In this document: positions 16,244 to 24,048 of the stretch, piece by piece
Layout: every line of letters begins with the position of its first letter
Position numbering within the stretch: the first letter of the stretch is position 1
The notes under the pieces: model-generated
Told to the model about the DNA's origin: nothing
Database searches by the model: none
What the model saw: only the letters and a program-made list of their open reading frames with translations
Origin: JABSSA01 sp039975755
GTDB taxonomy: Bacteria > Pseudomonadota > Alphaproteobacteria > Rhodobacterales > Rhodobacteraceae
Reading direction: 5' to 3'
Assembly (NCBI GenBank): GCA_039975755.1
Contig: JBDWGM010000130.1
Coordinates: forward strand, 1 to 52,448
Length of the DNA stretch: 52,448 nt
Translations under genes and position numbers: made by a program

Positions 16244-17563
16244 ATGTCTGATTTAAACACCGGGTACTGGGACGACCCCAATGACATGCCGCCAATCGGG
16301 CAGGCTTTGCCGCTGGGTTTGCAGCATGTTTTGGCGATGTTTGCATCAAACGTCACGCCTTCCATTATCGTGGCTGGTGCCGCGGGGCTGGCTTTTGGCG
16401 GACCTGAACAAGTTTACCTGATCCAGATGGCAATGTTGTTTGCCGGGATCGCGACGCTGTTTCAAACTGTTGGCATCGGCCCAATCGGTGCGCGCCTACC
16501 TATTATGCAAGGCACAAGTTTTGCCTTTGTCGGTGTTCTCGCCGGTGTTGCCGCGACCCAAGGTTTAGGTGTGGCGTTGACGGCCTGCCTGATCGGCGGC
16601 GTCATCCATTTCCTGCTGGGATCGGTTATTCAACATCTGCGTTGGCTTTTTCCACCTCTTGTCACGGGCCTCGTGATTTTGGCTATCGGTCTGTATCTGA
16701 TCCCGGTCGCGATAAAATATGCCGCTGGTGGGGCTGCAACGTTCCAAATGGAAGCCGAGAGCTTTGGCAGTCTGTTGCATTGGTCCGTTGCTTTGACCGT
16801 CGTCATTGTTGCGCTGGTGCTCAAGTTCTTTACCAAAGGCACATTGTCCAACGCCGCCATCTTGATCGGATTGATTGCCGGTTATGTTCTGGCCATTGCA
16901 CTGGGTATGGTGAATTTCGGCGCTGTCGAAAAGGCTGCGGTGTTCATGATACCAACCGCCCTGCCATATGGGTTCGAATTCAGCTTGGGCGCTGTTATTG
17001 CGGTGACGCTTGTGTCCGTTGTGTCTGCTATCGAAACCGTGGGCGACGCATCTGCCACGACCAAAGCCGGCGCTGGCCGCGAAGCGACAGACAAGGAAAT
17101 TGCCGGCGCGACGTACGCTGATGGCCTGGGAACTGCTGTGGCGGCCGCCTTTGGCGGATTGCCAAACACGTCCTTCAGTCAAAACGTTGGCATTGTCGGC
17201 ATGACTGGCATCATGAGCCGTCACGTCGTCACGATTGGTGCCCTGATCCTGATTGCTTGCGGTCTGCTGCCCAAAGTTGGCGCAGTCATCGCTTCAATGC
17301 CTTTGCCTGTATTGGGCGGCGGTGTGATCGTCATGTTTGGTATGGTCGCAGCCGCTGGCCTGAACATGCTGACAGAAGTCGAAATGAACAGACGCAATAT
17401 GATCATCATTGCGGTGTCTTTGGCCGCTGGTCTTGGTCTTAATCTGGTGCCGACAGCTGTTCAGTATGTCCCAGGTGTAATGAAAGTGCTGATGACAAGT
17501 GCGGTTGCGCCAACAGCCTTTGTCGCCATCTTGCTTAACCTGGTCCTTCCAAAGGACGTTTGA
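16244..17563 (+). CDS. NCS2-family purine (urate/xanthine) permease
   Basis: A 439-residue inner-membrane transporter with about 12-14 hydrophobic segments. It is of the nucleobase:cation symporter-2 type: the early LGLQHVLAMF segment with the QH motif is near residue 25, MQGTSFAFVG near 88, the signature region GDASATTKAGAGR near 267, and GGLPNTSFSQNVG near 302. The NTSFSQNVG sequence is typical of the urate/xanthine transporters of the family. Its place at the end of the uraH / puuE-uraD / allE / allA cluster supports uptake of urate or another purine. A strong terminator follows. The exact substrate cannot be read from sequence. Confidence 0.92.
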   Translation: MSDLNTGYWDDPNDMPPIGQALPLGLQHVLAMFASNVTPSIIVAGAAGLAFGGPEQVYLIQMAMLFAGIATLFQTVGIGPIGARLPIMQGTSFAFVGVLAGVAATQGLGVALTACLIGGVIHFLLGSVIQHLRWLFPPLVTGLVILAIGLYLIPVAIKYAAGGAATFQMEAESFGSLLHWSVALTVVIVALVLKFFTKGTLSNAAILIGLIAGYVLAIALGMVNFGAVEKAAVFMIPTALPYGFEFSLGAVIAVTLVSVVSAIETVGDASATTKAGAGREATDKEIAGATYADGLGTAVAAAFGGLPNTSFSQNVGIVGMTGIMSRHVVTIGALILIACGLLPKVGAVIASMPLPVLGGGVIVMFGMVAAAGLNMLTEVEMNRRNMIIIAVSLAAGLGLNLVPTAVQYVPGVMKVLMTSAVAPTAFVAILLNLVLPKDV

Positions 17564-17576
17564 ACATTTAAAATAC

Positions 17577-17610
17577 AGGACACTGCATATGACCGTGCAG
17601 TGTCCTTTCA
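17577..17610 (+). terminator. Terminator after the ureide catabolism operon
   Basis: A perfect 11-bp stem (AGGACACTGCA at 17577-17587 with TGCAGTGTCCT at 17596-17606) around an 8-base loop, followed by TTCATT. It lies 13 bases after the permease stop codon. Confidence 0.85.
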
Positions 17611-17695
17611 TTCAGTCAAATGCGCGAAGCTATTTCTGTGAGAGAGCAGCGTTCGACTGCATCCCACGCCAGAATACCGCCTAGGTGATGGCTGT

Positions 17696-17709
17696 TTGTC
17701 GTAAGACAA
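17696..17709. promoter_or_regulatory. Small dyad upstream of the TetR gene (possible operator)
   Basis: TTGTC-GTAA-GACAA is a perfect 5-bp dyad about 80 bases upstream of the TetR-family gene. Many TetR repressors bind short dyads in their own promoter. A TATAAT hexamer at 17756-17761 lies nearer the gene without a convincing -35. The assignment is speculative. Confidence 0.3.
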
Positions 17710-17787
17710 CGTTAGGTCAAGCATCATTTTCCTGTGCCCGATGAGGTAATCAGTTTATAATCGTCCTTCTGGAGGACATGGATAACT

Positions 17788-18405
17788 ATGAACAATCAAT
17801 TCGGGCAGATCCGCCGTGGTCGGAAATTTGATCAGGTTCTTGATGGAGCCCGGCAAATTTTTATGGCGGATGGCTTTGAAGGCGCCAATGTGGATGACAT
17901 CGCCAAGGCGGCGGGCGTTTCGAAAGCGACCCTTTATAGTTATTTTCCTGACAAGCGGCTTTTGTTCGTCGAAGTGGCGCGACACGAATGCTTGCGGCAA
18001 AGTCAGGAAGCTGTCGACAACATTGATCTGAACGCCCTGCCCCGCGATGTTTTAGGGCAAGCCGGGCGGCATTTCATGCGATTTATAACATCAAAGCTGG
18101 GTCAGCAGATCTTTCGCATTTGCATGGCAGAAAGCGAGCGGTTTCCTGAGATTGGACGCGAATTCTATCGCTCCGGGCCGGACGTTATGCAAGCTGAGAT
18201 GGGGGTCTATTTCGAAGTCGCGATTGCACGGGGCGAGTTGAAAATTGACGATCTCACTTTGGCAGCCTTCCAGTTTGGAGAAATGTGCAAAGCCGAAATC
18301 TGGATGAAGATCATGTTCAAGGTGATCGATGACGTCTCTGAGGCAGAGATCGACAGAATAGTTGATTCCGCTGTTGAGACTTTTTTGGCCCGCTACGCCA
18401 CTTGA
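17788..18405 (+). CDS. TetR/AcrR family transcriptional regulator
   Basis: A 205-residue one-domain-plus-ligand-pocket repressor. The N-terminal helix-turn-helix (about residues 12-60) reads ILDGARQIF-like as VLDGARQIFMADGFEG, then VDDIAKAAGVSKATLYSYF with the recognition helix. The C-terminal part has RICMAESERFPEIGREFYRSGPD, typical of the common AcrR-like C-terminal family. It does not resemble RutR closely. GGAGGA at 17771-17776 precedes the ATG by 11 bases. It sits between the ureide operon and imuB, on the same strand as both, and its target is not evident; the permease operon upstream ends with a terminator, so it has its own promoter. Confidence 0.93.
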   Translation: MNNQFGQIRRGRKFDQVLDGARQIFMADGFEGANVDDIAKAAGVSKATLYSYFPDKRLLFVEVARHECLRQSQEAVDNIDLNALPRDVLGQAGRHFMRFITSKLGQQIFRICMAESERFPEIGREFYRSGPDVMQAEMGVYFEVAIARGELKIDDLTLAAFQFGEMCKAEIWMKIMFKVIDDVSEAEIDRIVDSAVETFLARYAT

Positions 18406-18437
18406 TCTCTCTCGACTCGTAACTGCGACTCGGGCAT

Positions 18438-18463
18438 GTTCTGAATTGGAACAAAAAGAGAAC
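18438..18463 (+). promoter_or_regulatory. LexA-type half-site array (GTTC-N7-GAAC-N7-GAAC)
   Basis: Three half-sites are spaced by exactly 7 bases: GTTC at 18438, GAAC at 18449 and GAAC at 18460. GAAC-N7-GAAC is the reverse complement of the alphaproteobacterial LexA operator GTTC-N7-GTTC. The array ends 5 bases before the imuB start codon, where bound LexA would block transcription or initiation. imuB is a classic SOS gene in this class of bacteria, which supports the reading. Confidence 0.8.
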
Positions 18464-18468
18464 ACTCC

Positions 18469-20133
18469 TTGGCACATGCACGCCGAATCCTTTCGTTGTG
18501 GTTTCCCCGGCTAGAGGCCGAACGCCTGATCCGGCAAGCACCGGAACTGGCCGAATGCCCCCTTGTCGTGATCAAAGATCAAGGCAATGCGCAAATCGTG
18601 GCTTCGATGAACGGCATCGCCCAAGGGTTTGGGATATATGTGGGCCAACCAGCGCGAGACGCCCATGCGATGTGCGAAGGACTGGTGACGCAAACCCGCA
18701 ATCCAGTGGGCGAAACACGGTTTCTCGCTACGTTACAAAGATGGGCTGGTAAGTTCAGCCCGTGGGTTTCGCCCGAAGGATCAGACGGATTGGTGGTTGA
18801 TCTGACCGGCTGCGCACATCTTTTTGGGGGCGAAGAAGCCTTGCTTGCTGTTGTTCAAGAGGATTGCAACGATCTGGGGCTGACCGTGGCCATGGGCCTT
18901 GCCGATACGCGTGGCGCGGCATGGGCGTTGGCGCGGTTTGCAGGGCAAGACGCACAACCCAACAGATCCGGAGACGCCATTGACCAAGAAGCCCGCGCAA
19001 CCCGGTCCCGTGCGGGCAAGCGGCGCCACTGGACCAAAGGAGGGGCAGCGCCCACCGTTACAGCCACACGGCAAACATTGGCGGGACGCATTTCCGGACA
19101 AGGCCAAACCTATTCTGCCCTGTCCCCTTTGCCTGTCGCCGCTTTACGGCTTGAACCCGAAATGACAGCACAACTTGGGCGTCTTGGGTTGCGCCGTATT
19201 GGCGACCTTTTGGGCCAACCCCGTGCCGCTTTGGCCCGTCGATTTGGCAAAGGTCTTGTGTTGCGGTTGGATCAAGCCATGGGCAGCGCGCCTGAGCCCG
19301 TCTCTCCGGCAAAGCCACCGGATCACTTTGCAGTTCGCATGACCCTACCTGATCCCATCGGCTTGGAAGAAGACATGTTGGCAGGGCTTGATCGTCTTCT
19401 TCCGCGTCTTTGCGAAACACTGAAAGCAAAAGGGCGCGCGGTACGACAGATCACCTTGCAAGCCTTTCGCAGTGATCATGGGATTGAATCCATCTCGGTC
19501 GGGCTGGCACGACCCAGTCATGACCCTCACCGTATTCGCCCCTTATTGGCAATGAAGCTGAAGGACATCGACGCAGGCTTTGGCATCGATATGTTACGTC
19601 TTGAGGCCACACAGAGCGAACCTTTGCACAACGCGCAAACGGTCGGGCATCTGCATGCCGGGCGCGCAGTGGCCAAACGGTTGGAAGCGGGAACAGCGCT
19701 GGATGATCTGATTGGGAAACTAGGCGCGCGTGTCGGGCTAGAAGCGATCACACGCGTCCACCCAGCCGACAGCCACATCCCCGAGAAATCACATCAGGTG
19801 CTTGCTGCAGCGTGGTCCGCGCCGTTTGATGGTCCATGGCCCCGCGCGGCTTCGGCCCGCCCGATGGTCATATGGTCGCCCGAACCTGTACATGCCCCGG
19901 CGGTCCCGGATGTGCCCGTTGATTTTCGCTGGCGCGGTCAAACATTGCAAACGGTGCGGGCACAGGGGCCCGAACGGATTGCCCCTGAATGGTGGCTTGA
20001 TGATCCCAATTGGCGCACAGGGGTGCGTGATTACTGGTGTGTGGACACCACATCAGGGCAACGCCTTTGGTTGTATTTCGCACATGGGGCCGCGATGTCG
20101 GCGGGATGGTTTTGTCAGGGCGACTTCGCTTAA
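18469..20133 (+). CDS. imuB: ImuB, Y-family polymerase-like translesion synthesis protein
   Basis: A 554-residue DinB/Y-family homologue that acts as the beta-clamp adaptor in the ImuA-ImuB-DnaE2 mutagenesis complex. The N-terminus MAHARRILSLWFPRLEAERL fits the family but lacks the first catalytic Asp of true Y polymerases. The segment LVVDLTGCAHLFGGEEALL corresponds to the palm region without the catalytic acidic pair. A helix-hairpin-helix region (LGRLGLRRIGDLLGQPRAAL) lies near residue 235. The only usable start is the TTG at 18469: an in-frame stop lies 27 bases upstream with no ATG or GTG between. There is no clear ribosome-binding site. LexA half-sites lie directly upstream. imuA, usually the preceding gene, is absent here. 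Confidence 0.92.
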   Translation: MAHARRILSLWFPRLEAERLIRQAPELAECPLVVIKDQGNAQIVASMNGIAQGFGIYVGQPARDAHAMCEGLVTQTRNPVGETRFLATLQRWAGKFSPWVSPEGSDGLVVDLTGCAHLFGGEEALLAVVQEDCNDLGLTVAMGLADTRGAAWALARFAGQDAQPNRSGDAIDQEARATRSRAGKRRHWTKGGAAPTVTATRQTLAGRISGQGQTYSALSPLPVAALRLEPEMTAQLGRLGLRRIGDLLGQPRAALARRFGKGLVLRLDQAMGSAPEPVSPAKPPDHFAVRMTLPDPIGLEEDMLAGLDRLLPRLCETLKAKGRAVRQITLQAFRSDHGIESISVGLARPSHDPHRIRPLLAMKLKDIDAGFGIDMLRLEATQSEPLHNAQTVGHLHAGRAVAKRLEAGTALDDLIGKLGARVGLEAITRVHPADSHIPEKSHQVLAAAWSAPFDGPWPRAASARPMVIWSPEPVHAPAVPDVPVDFRWRGQTLQTVRAQGPERIAPEWWLDDPNWRTGVRDYWCVDTTSGQRLWLYFAHGAAMSAGWFCQGDFA

Positions 20134-20191
20134 CCAGATACGTCACCCGCTAAAGCTTGCAGACCAATCGTCCCTGTGGTTCCGTCTCAAC

Positions 20192-21834
20192 ATGGAAAAC
20201 TGGGACTACATTATTGTCGGCGCTGGCAGTGCCGGGTGTGTGCTGGCAAACCGGCTCAGCGAAGACGGTGCACGCGTGCTTTTGCTTGAGGCGGGGGGCC
20301 GCGATACCTATCACTGGATACATATCCCCGTTGGATATCTGTATTGCATCGACAATCCACGCACCGATTGGCGGTTTCGCACCCGCAAAGAACCCGGATT
20401 AGGGGGCGCAGCCTGATTTACCCGCGCGGCAAAGTGTTGGGTGGATGTTCGTCCATAAACGGAATGCTGTATTTGCGCGGTCAGGCGGCCGATTACGACC
20501 ACTGGCGCCAGCTTGGCTTGACGGGATGGGGCTGGGACGACGTTCTCCCCTATTTCTTGAAACACGAAGACAATGCCGAAGGCGCCAACGATCTGCATCA
20601 AGCCGGTGGCGAATGGTACGTCAACAAACAACGCTTAAGCTGGGATATCTTGGATGCCTGGAAAGAGGCTGCTGTACAGGCTGGGTTGCCCCCAACCGAA
20701 GATTTCAACACTGGCGACAACGAAGGTGTCGGATATTTCAGAGTCAATCAAAAGAACGGTTGGCGCTGGAACACAGCCCGCGCATTTTTAAAACCCGCCG
20801 AACAAAGGCCAAACCTGCACGTACAAACAGGCGCACATACTGAACGCATTCAAATAAATGACGGACGTGCAACAGGGGTTGTATATCGCCAAAATGGACA
20901 GCAATTCGAAGCCAAAGCACAGCGCGAAGTCATCCTAAGCGCCGGTGCAATTGGGTCTCCGCATATTTTGCAATTGTCCGGCCTTGGTCCGGGGCAATGG
21001 TTGCAGGATCAAGGCATCGAAGTCTTAAAAGACATCCAAGGCGTCGGCGTAAATTTGCAAGATCACCTGCAAATCCGCTGTGCATGGAAAGTATCCAATA
21101 CCAAAACGCTAAACACCTTGTCGGCGACATTGATGGGCAAAGCACGCATCACCGCTGAATACGCGCTGAAACGCAGTGGGCCGATGTCGATGGCCCCATC
21201 ACAGCTGGGCGCGTTCGCGCGCTCTGGCCCAGATGTCGCCACTGCCGATTTGGAATACCATGTGCAACCGCTCAGTCTGGATGCATTTGGGGATCCACTG
21301 CACAGCTTTGATGCGATCACGGCAAGCGTTTGCCATCTGCGCCCCGAGAGCCGAGGCCATGTCAAACCGCTATCCCCCGATCCCTCCGTTCAGCCGGAAA
21401 TCGCGCCGAATTATCTAAGTGCAACCAAAGATCAAGACGTTGCCATCCGTGCCATCCAACTGACCCGCCGCATCATGGAACAAGACGCGCTTGCCGCGTT
21501 CCGTCCAGAAGAATTCCGACCCGGTCCGGACATCACAACCGACGAAGCGCTTGCCGAAGCCGCCGGGCGCATTGGAACAACCATATTCCATCCAGTGGGC
21601 ACCGTACGCATGGGTGCAGACGCAGAAAGCCCCCTGGACGAACGATGCAAGCTTCGCGGTATCAACGGCTTGCGCGTCGTAGATGCGAGCGTGATGCCAA
21701 CCATAACAAGCGGCAACACCAACGCGCCAACAATCATGATCGCGGAAAAGGCCGCAGCGATGATCCGCGAAGATGCGAAAACACGTGGAACACTGAACAA
21801 TTCTGATACAAATCAGTCATTCACTACGACCTAG
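20192..21834 (+). pseudogene. GMC family FAD oxidoreductase, frameshifted
   Basis: A glucose-methanol-choline oxidoreductase interrupted by a frameshift. The first part (20192-20416) has YIIVGAGSAGCVLANRLSE and LLLEAGG, the FAD-binding beta-alpha-beta motif, and stops after EPGLGGAA. The second part continues in the next frame with GRSLIYPRGKVLGGCSSING and runs intact to FHPVGTVRMG (catalytic His) and SGNTNAPTIMIAEKAA at the C-terminus. Restoring one G in the run of five G at 20402-20406 would join them to a normal protein of about 547 residues. Either a recent mutation or an assembly error explains this. Choline dehydrogenase is one possible activity, but alkanol dehydrogenase homologues look as similar. 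It starts 58 bases after imuB. Confidence 0.88.
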
Positions 21835-21945
21835 GCTACTGACGGCTGAGCGGGACTTTTGAGACATTCGCGGCGTTTGCGCCAATGACCACTTGAGTGA
21901 GGTTTCGCCAATGTCGATGGGAAGCGCCTGTTGAACCCGTCCTAT

Positions 21946-21987
21946 ATTGACGGCATCCGCTTGCGTTATCCTAAGAGAGCCGTCAAT
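21946..21987. repeat. Perfect 9-bp inverted repeat in an intergenic patch
   Basis: ATTGACGGC (21946-21954) and GCCGTCAAT (21979-21987) flank a 24-base spacer, 44 bases before the next gene. The surrounding 196-base intergenic stretch (21835-22030) holds no other recognisable feature. It could be an operator or a relic of a mobile element end. Confidence 0.4.
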
Positions 21988-22030
21988 TTAACGACGTAAG
22001 ATAACTGGAAGGATCAAGAGGTTTCCTGAT

Positions 22031-22567
22031 ATGCTGAAGATATTATCAAAACTAAGGTTTTCATTGCTTCTACCTGTTATTTTTCTGCTTGCTGCTTGCA
22101 ATGAAGACAAGCCTGCATCCGTTGGATTTTGGAAAGAGAATGACAACAACTATATTGAGATAATAGAAAACCAAGGTGTTTACGGTGCCGTTGTTTATCG
22201 CCCATCATCATGGGATAGCACTTTTGAAAAGGAGGACTACGCCGCGACCTTTGCCGATGGTGTGCTCAGTATAGGATTGCCGCAGGGTCCTCTCCCAGTG
22301 TTGCACAAGCCTGATGAGGACGTCATCGTACTCTTTGGTGATCGAACCTATGCAAGGGTCGATGCGGATACCACGCGCAGCGAGTTGACGACAAGATTGC
22401 GTCAGATCGCGCTAGACGTCAGTGAATGCGAAGACTTGCAATCGCAAATCAATGTTGTGCGTGGCACGTTCGAGAATAATGCTGCCTGCAAAGCATTCAT
22501 GACGCCAATAACCGCACGAAAACCGAACAATTGCAGCTTACTGTTTACAAGCTGCAATTCGTTTTGA
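22031..22567 (+). CDS. Unrecognised small lipoprotein
   Basis: A 178-residue predicted lipoprotein. The signal peptide (about residues 1-23) ends in a lipobox LLAAC and the mature part begins NEDKPASVGFW. I do not recognise the family. The mature part is acidic with several predicted beta strands (IEIIENQGVYGAVVYRP, DVIVLFGDRTYARV) and four Cys near the C-terminus (ECEDLQ, AACKAF, NNCSLL, TSCNSF). The final codons coincide with a terminator-like hairpin at 22529-22559, so the last dozen residues may be a recent readthrough extension. Base composition is more AT-rich than the neighbours, and the gene stands alone between long intergenic stretches, as for acquired DNA. Confidence 0.65.
   Translation: MLKILSKLRFSLLLPVIFLLAACNEDKPASVGFWKENDNNYIEIIENQGVYGAVVYRPSSWDSTFEKEDYAATFADGVLSIGLPQGPLPVLHKPDEDVIVLFGDRTYARVDADTTRSELTTRLRQIALDVSECEDLQSQINVVRGTFENNAACKAFMTPITARKPNNCSLLFTSCNSF
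22529..22565 (+). terminator. Terminator-like hairpin inside the 3' end of the lipoprotein gene
   Basis: AATTGCAGCTT (22529-22539) and AAGCTGCAATT (22549-22559) form a perfect 11-bp stem with a 9-base loop, followed by CGTTTTG. The stop codon lies at 22565-22567, so the hairpin is coding as well as a likely transcription terminator. Confidence 0.7.
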
Positions 22568-22808
22568 TGGCTCGCTAGCAACCGCATATATCTTCCGTGT
22601 GGGTTTCAATCTTTTGGTGAAATACACGCGGATATTTTGTTGAGTTTCATCGATAGCGGTCAGTCCACAAAATGAAGCGAGTGGCAACTAAATCCGCAAT
22701 CTGTGAGTTCGCCAGATTGGTATCGCTGTGCCTTGCATGAATGACCGATTTTTCGGATGCAAGATGCGCCAAGTTTAGCTACGCAGGACGAAGCGACCGT
22801 TCACAAAG
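22568..22808. other. Intergenic stretch without recognised gene
   Basis: 241 bases between two unrecognised convergent genes. No start with a ribosome-binding site, no tRNA-like fold and no long repeat was found. The sequence from about 22738 (ATGAATGACCGATTTTTCGG) onward has a coding-like look but runs into stops, and may be a gene relic. Confidence 0.4.
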
Positions 22809-23258
22809 CTAGGGTAGCCGTCTATTATTTGGGGCGTACTGGCTCCAATCTTCTCGCATCTTGGGGCTAAGTCTTTCCCAAACGTGCTTTGATACTTCGT
22901 TCGAAGTTTTGTCTTGAAAGTCGTAGGTTTCGCCGCCTTTTAGAAACCACCAGAACACATCTAGCCCAGTTTCCGTTTCAATAAATTCCATCCAACCTTC
23001 GGCAACTAGATTCTGCCCGTCATCAAAAATGATGATCGAGGAAAAGTTCTCTATTTCCCCATCCAACCAATGAGTTCTATGACCTTCAACACAACTTTCT
23101 GACCAATCAAAGCGAACATCCTCAAATCTAAATCTCCCAACAGGTCGCACATACTGGTTTAGATCATCAAGAAGCTGTTTTTCGACGAATTTCCGCAACT
23201 TCGGCCCCATGCAAATCGAATAGCCGAGATCTTCTAAATTTGTGCCGGTGCCAATCAT
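22809..23258 (-). CDS. Unrecognised soluble protein, 149 residues
   Basis: An acidic protein of 149 residues without signal peptide or membrane segment. It is rich in Trp (WSESC, HWLDGE, FWWFLKG, HVWERL, DWSQY) and has alternating hydrophobic strands (SSIIIFDDGQNLVAEGWMEFIETETGLDVFWWF), so a mixed alpha/beta fold is likely. I do not recognise the family. The start ATG has no strong ribosome-binding site, so an internal start (MGPKLRKF) is possible. The gene is convergent with the upstream lipoprotein, lies in the same AT-richer patch, and has no operon partner. An immunity-type protein or an orphan gene are both possible, without evidence for either. Confidence 0.55.
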   Translation of the reverse strand: MIGTGTNLEDLGYSICMGPKLRKFVEKQLLDDLNQYVRPVGRFRFEDVRFDWSESCVEGHRTHWLDGEIENFSSIIIFDDGQNLVAEGWMEFIETETGLDVFWWFLKGGETYDFQDKTSNEVSKHVWERLSPKMREDWSQYAPNNRRLP

Positions 23259-23406
23259 ATTTCGCCTGTGTTTTTCCGTATCAACATGGCTTTCTAACTT
23301 CCGTTTTGCAAACTGACCTCAATAGGTCTGGGCTCGAAGCGGACGTCTGTCGCGATCTCAGCCAGGGTTGGCAATGCGACCTCAGTGGTTTCCCCTCCCA
23401 CGCGCA

Positions 23407-23471
23407 GTGAAAAAAACGCTAGGAATTTCATCAGAATCGGTGAATGGTGAAAATTGAGAGGGAAATTTCAC
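23407..23471. promoter_or_regulatory. Two tandem GTGAAA...TTTCA dyads before the XRE-cupin gene
   Basis: Copy 1 (23407-23431) and copy 2 (23447-23471) both read GTGAAAA ... AATTTCA, with the half-sites 19 bases apart start to start in each. The copies are 40 bases apart, about four helical turns, on the same face of the DNA. The second ends 17 bases before the regulator start codon. This is what an autoregulatory operator would look like; the likely binder is the adjacent XRE-cupin protein. Confidence 0.6.
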
Positions 23472-23487
23472 GCAATCTGAGGGCCCT

Positions 23488-24048
23488 TTGAACTCACATC
23501 CGCAGACATTGGGCGCTGATCTCAGGGCATTGCGTAAGTCGCGTGGGCTGACGTTGACGGATATGGCGGCGGCGATGGATCGGTCCGTGGGCTGGATGAG
23601 CCAGATTGAAAGAGACCTGTCCGAGCCGACTTTGAGTGATCTTGAACAACTGGCGGATGCGCTGGATGTTTCGGTGACGACGCTGTCGCAAAACGCGGTG
23701 GATGTTGCCGAGGAGGAAGGATTCATTGTCCGCAAGACAGCGCGTCGTGGCTTTGGTTCGCGCGCTCCGGGTTTAGTCGAAGAGTTGCTGTCACCGGATT
23801 TGACGGACGACTTTGAAATGGTGCATTCGACATTTGAACCGGGGTCTGGGATCGTTGAACCAGTGATGCGGCCCACTCAGGAAGTGGGGTATCTTGTGTC
23901 AGGCATGTTGGATCTGACCATCGGCACCCGCTGTTTCACAATCCATCCGGGCGACAGTTTCCGGATACGCGGCGAACCATTCTTGTGGTCGAACCCTTAT
24001 GACACCTCTGCTGTTGCGATCTGGGTTATCGCGCCTCCGGTGTATTGA
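23488..24048 (+). CDS. XRE-family regulator with C-terminal cupin domain
   Basis: A 186-residue transcription factor. The helix-turn-helix (about residues 8-65) reads LRALRKSRGLTLTDMAAAMDRSVGWMSQIERD. The C-terminal cupin (about 110-185) has PTQEVGYLVSGMLDLTIG and FTIHPGDSFRI, a small-molecule-sensing fold. It starts at a TTG at 23488, with TGAGGG upstream; there is no alternative ATG before the helix-turn-helix. It overlaps the LysE-family gene by one base and heads the betaine-demethylation gene series. It probably senses an intermediate and controls these genes. Two tandem dyads lie immediately upstream. Confidence 0.92.
   Translation: MNSHPQTLGADLRALRKSRGLTLTDMAAAMDRSVGWMSQIERDLSEPTLSDLEQLADALDVSVTTLSQNAVDVAEEEGFIVRKTARRGFGSRAPGLVEELLSPDLTDDFEMVHSTFEPGSGIVEPVMRPTQEVGYLVSGMLDLTIGTRCFTIHPGDSFRIRGEPFLWSNPYDTSAVAIWVIAPPVY

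Noticed and set aside
16971..16985. tRNA T-loop-like sequence GGGTTCGAATT
   Set aside because: Lies within the permease coding sequence and no cloverleaf can be folded around it.
16565..17224. Minus-strand open frame of 219 codons inside the NCS2 permease gene
   Set aside because: Low-complexity His/Gln/Asn-rich shadow translation; the permease is certain.
20192..21834. Naming the GMC gene as choline dehydrogenase betA
   Set aside because: Nearby betaine genes make it tempting, but the motifs are general to GMC enzymes and no betB or betI homologue is present.
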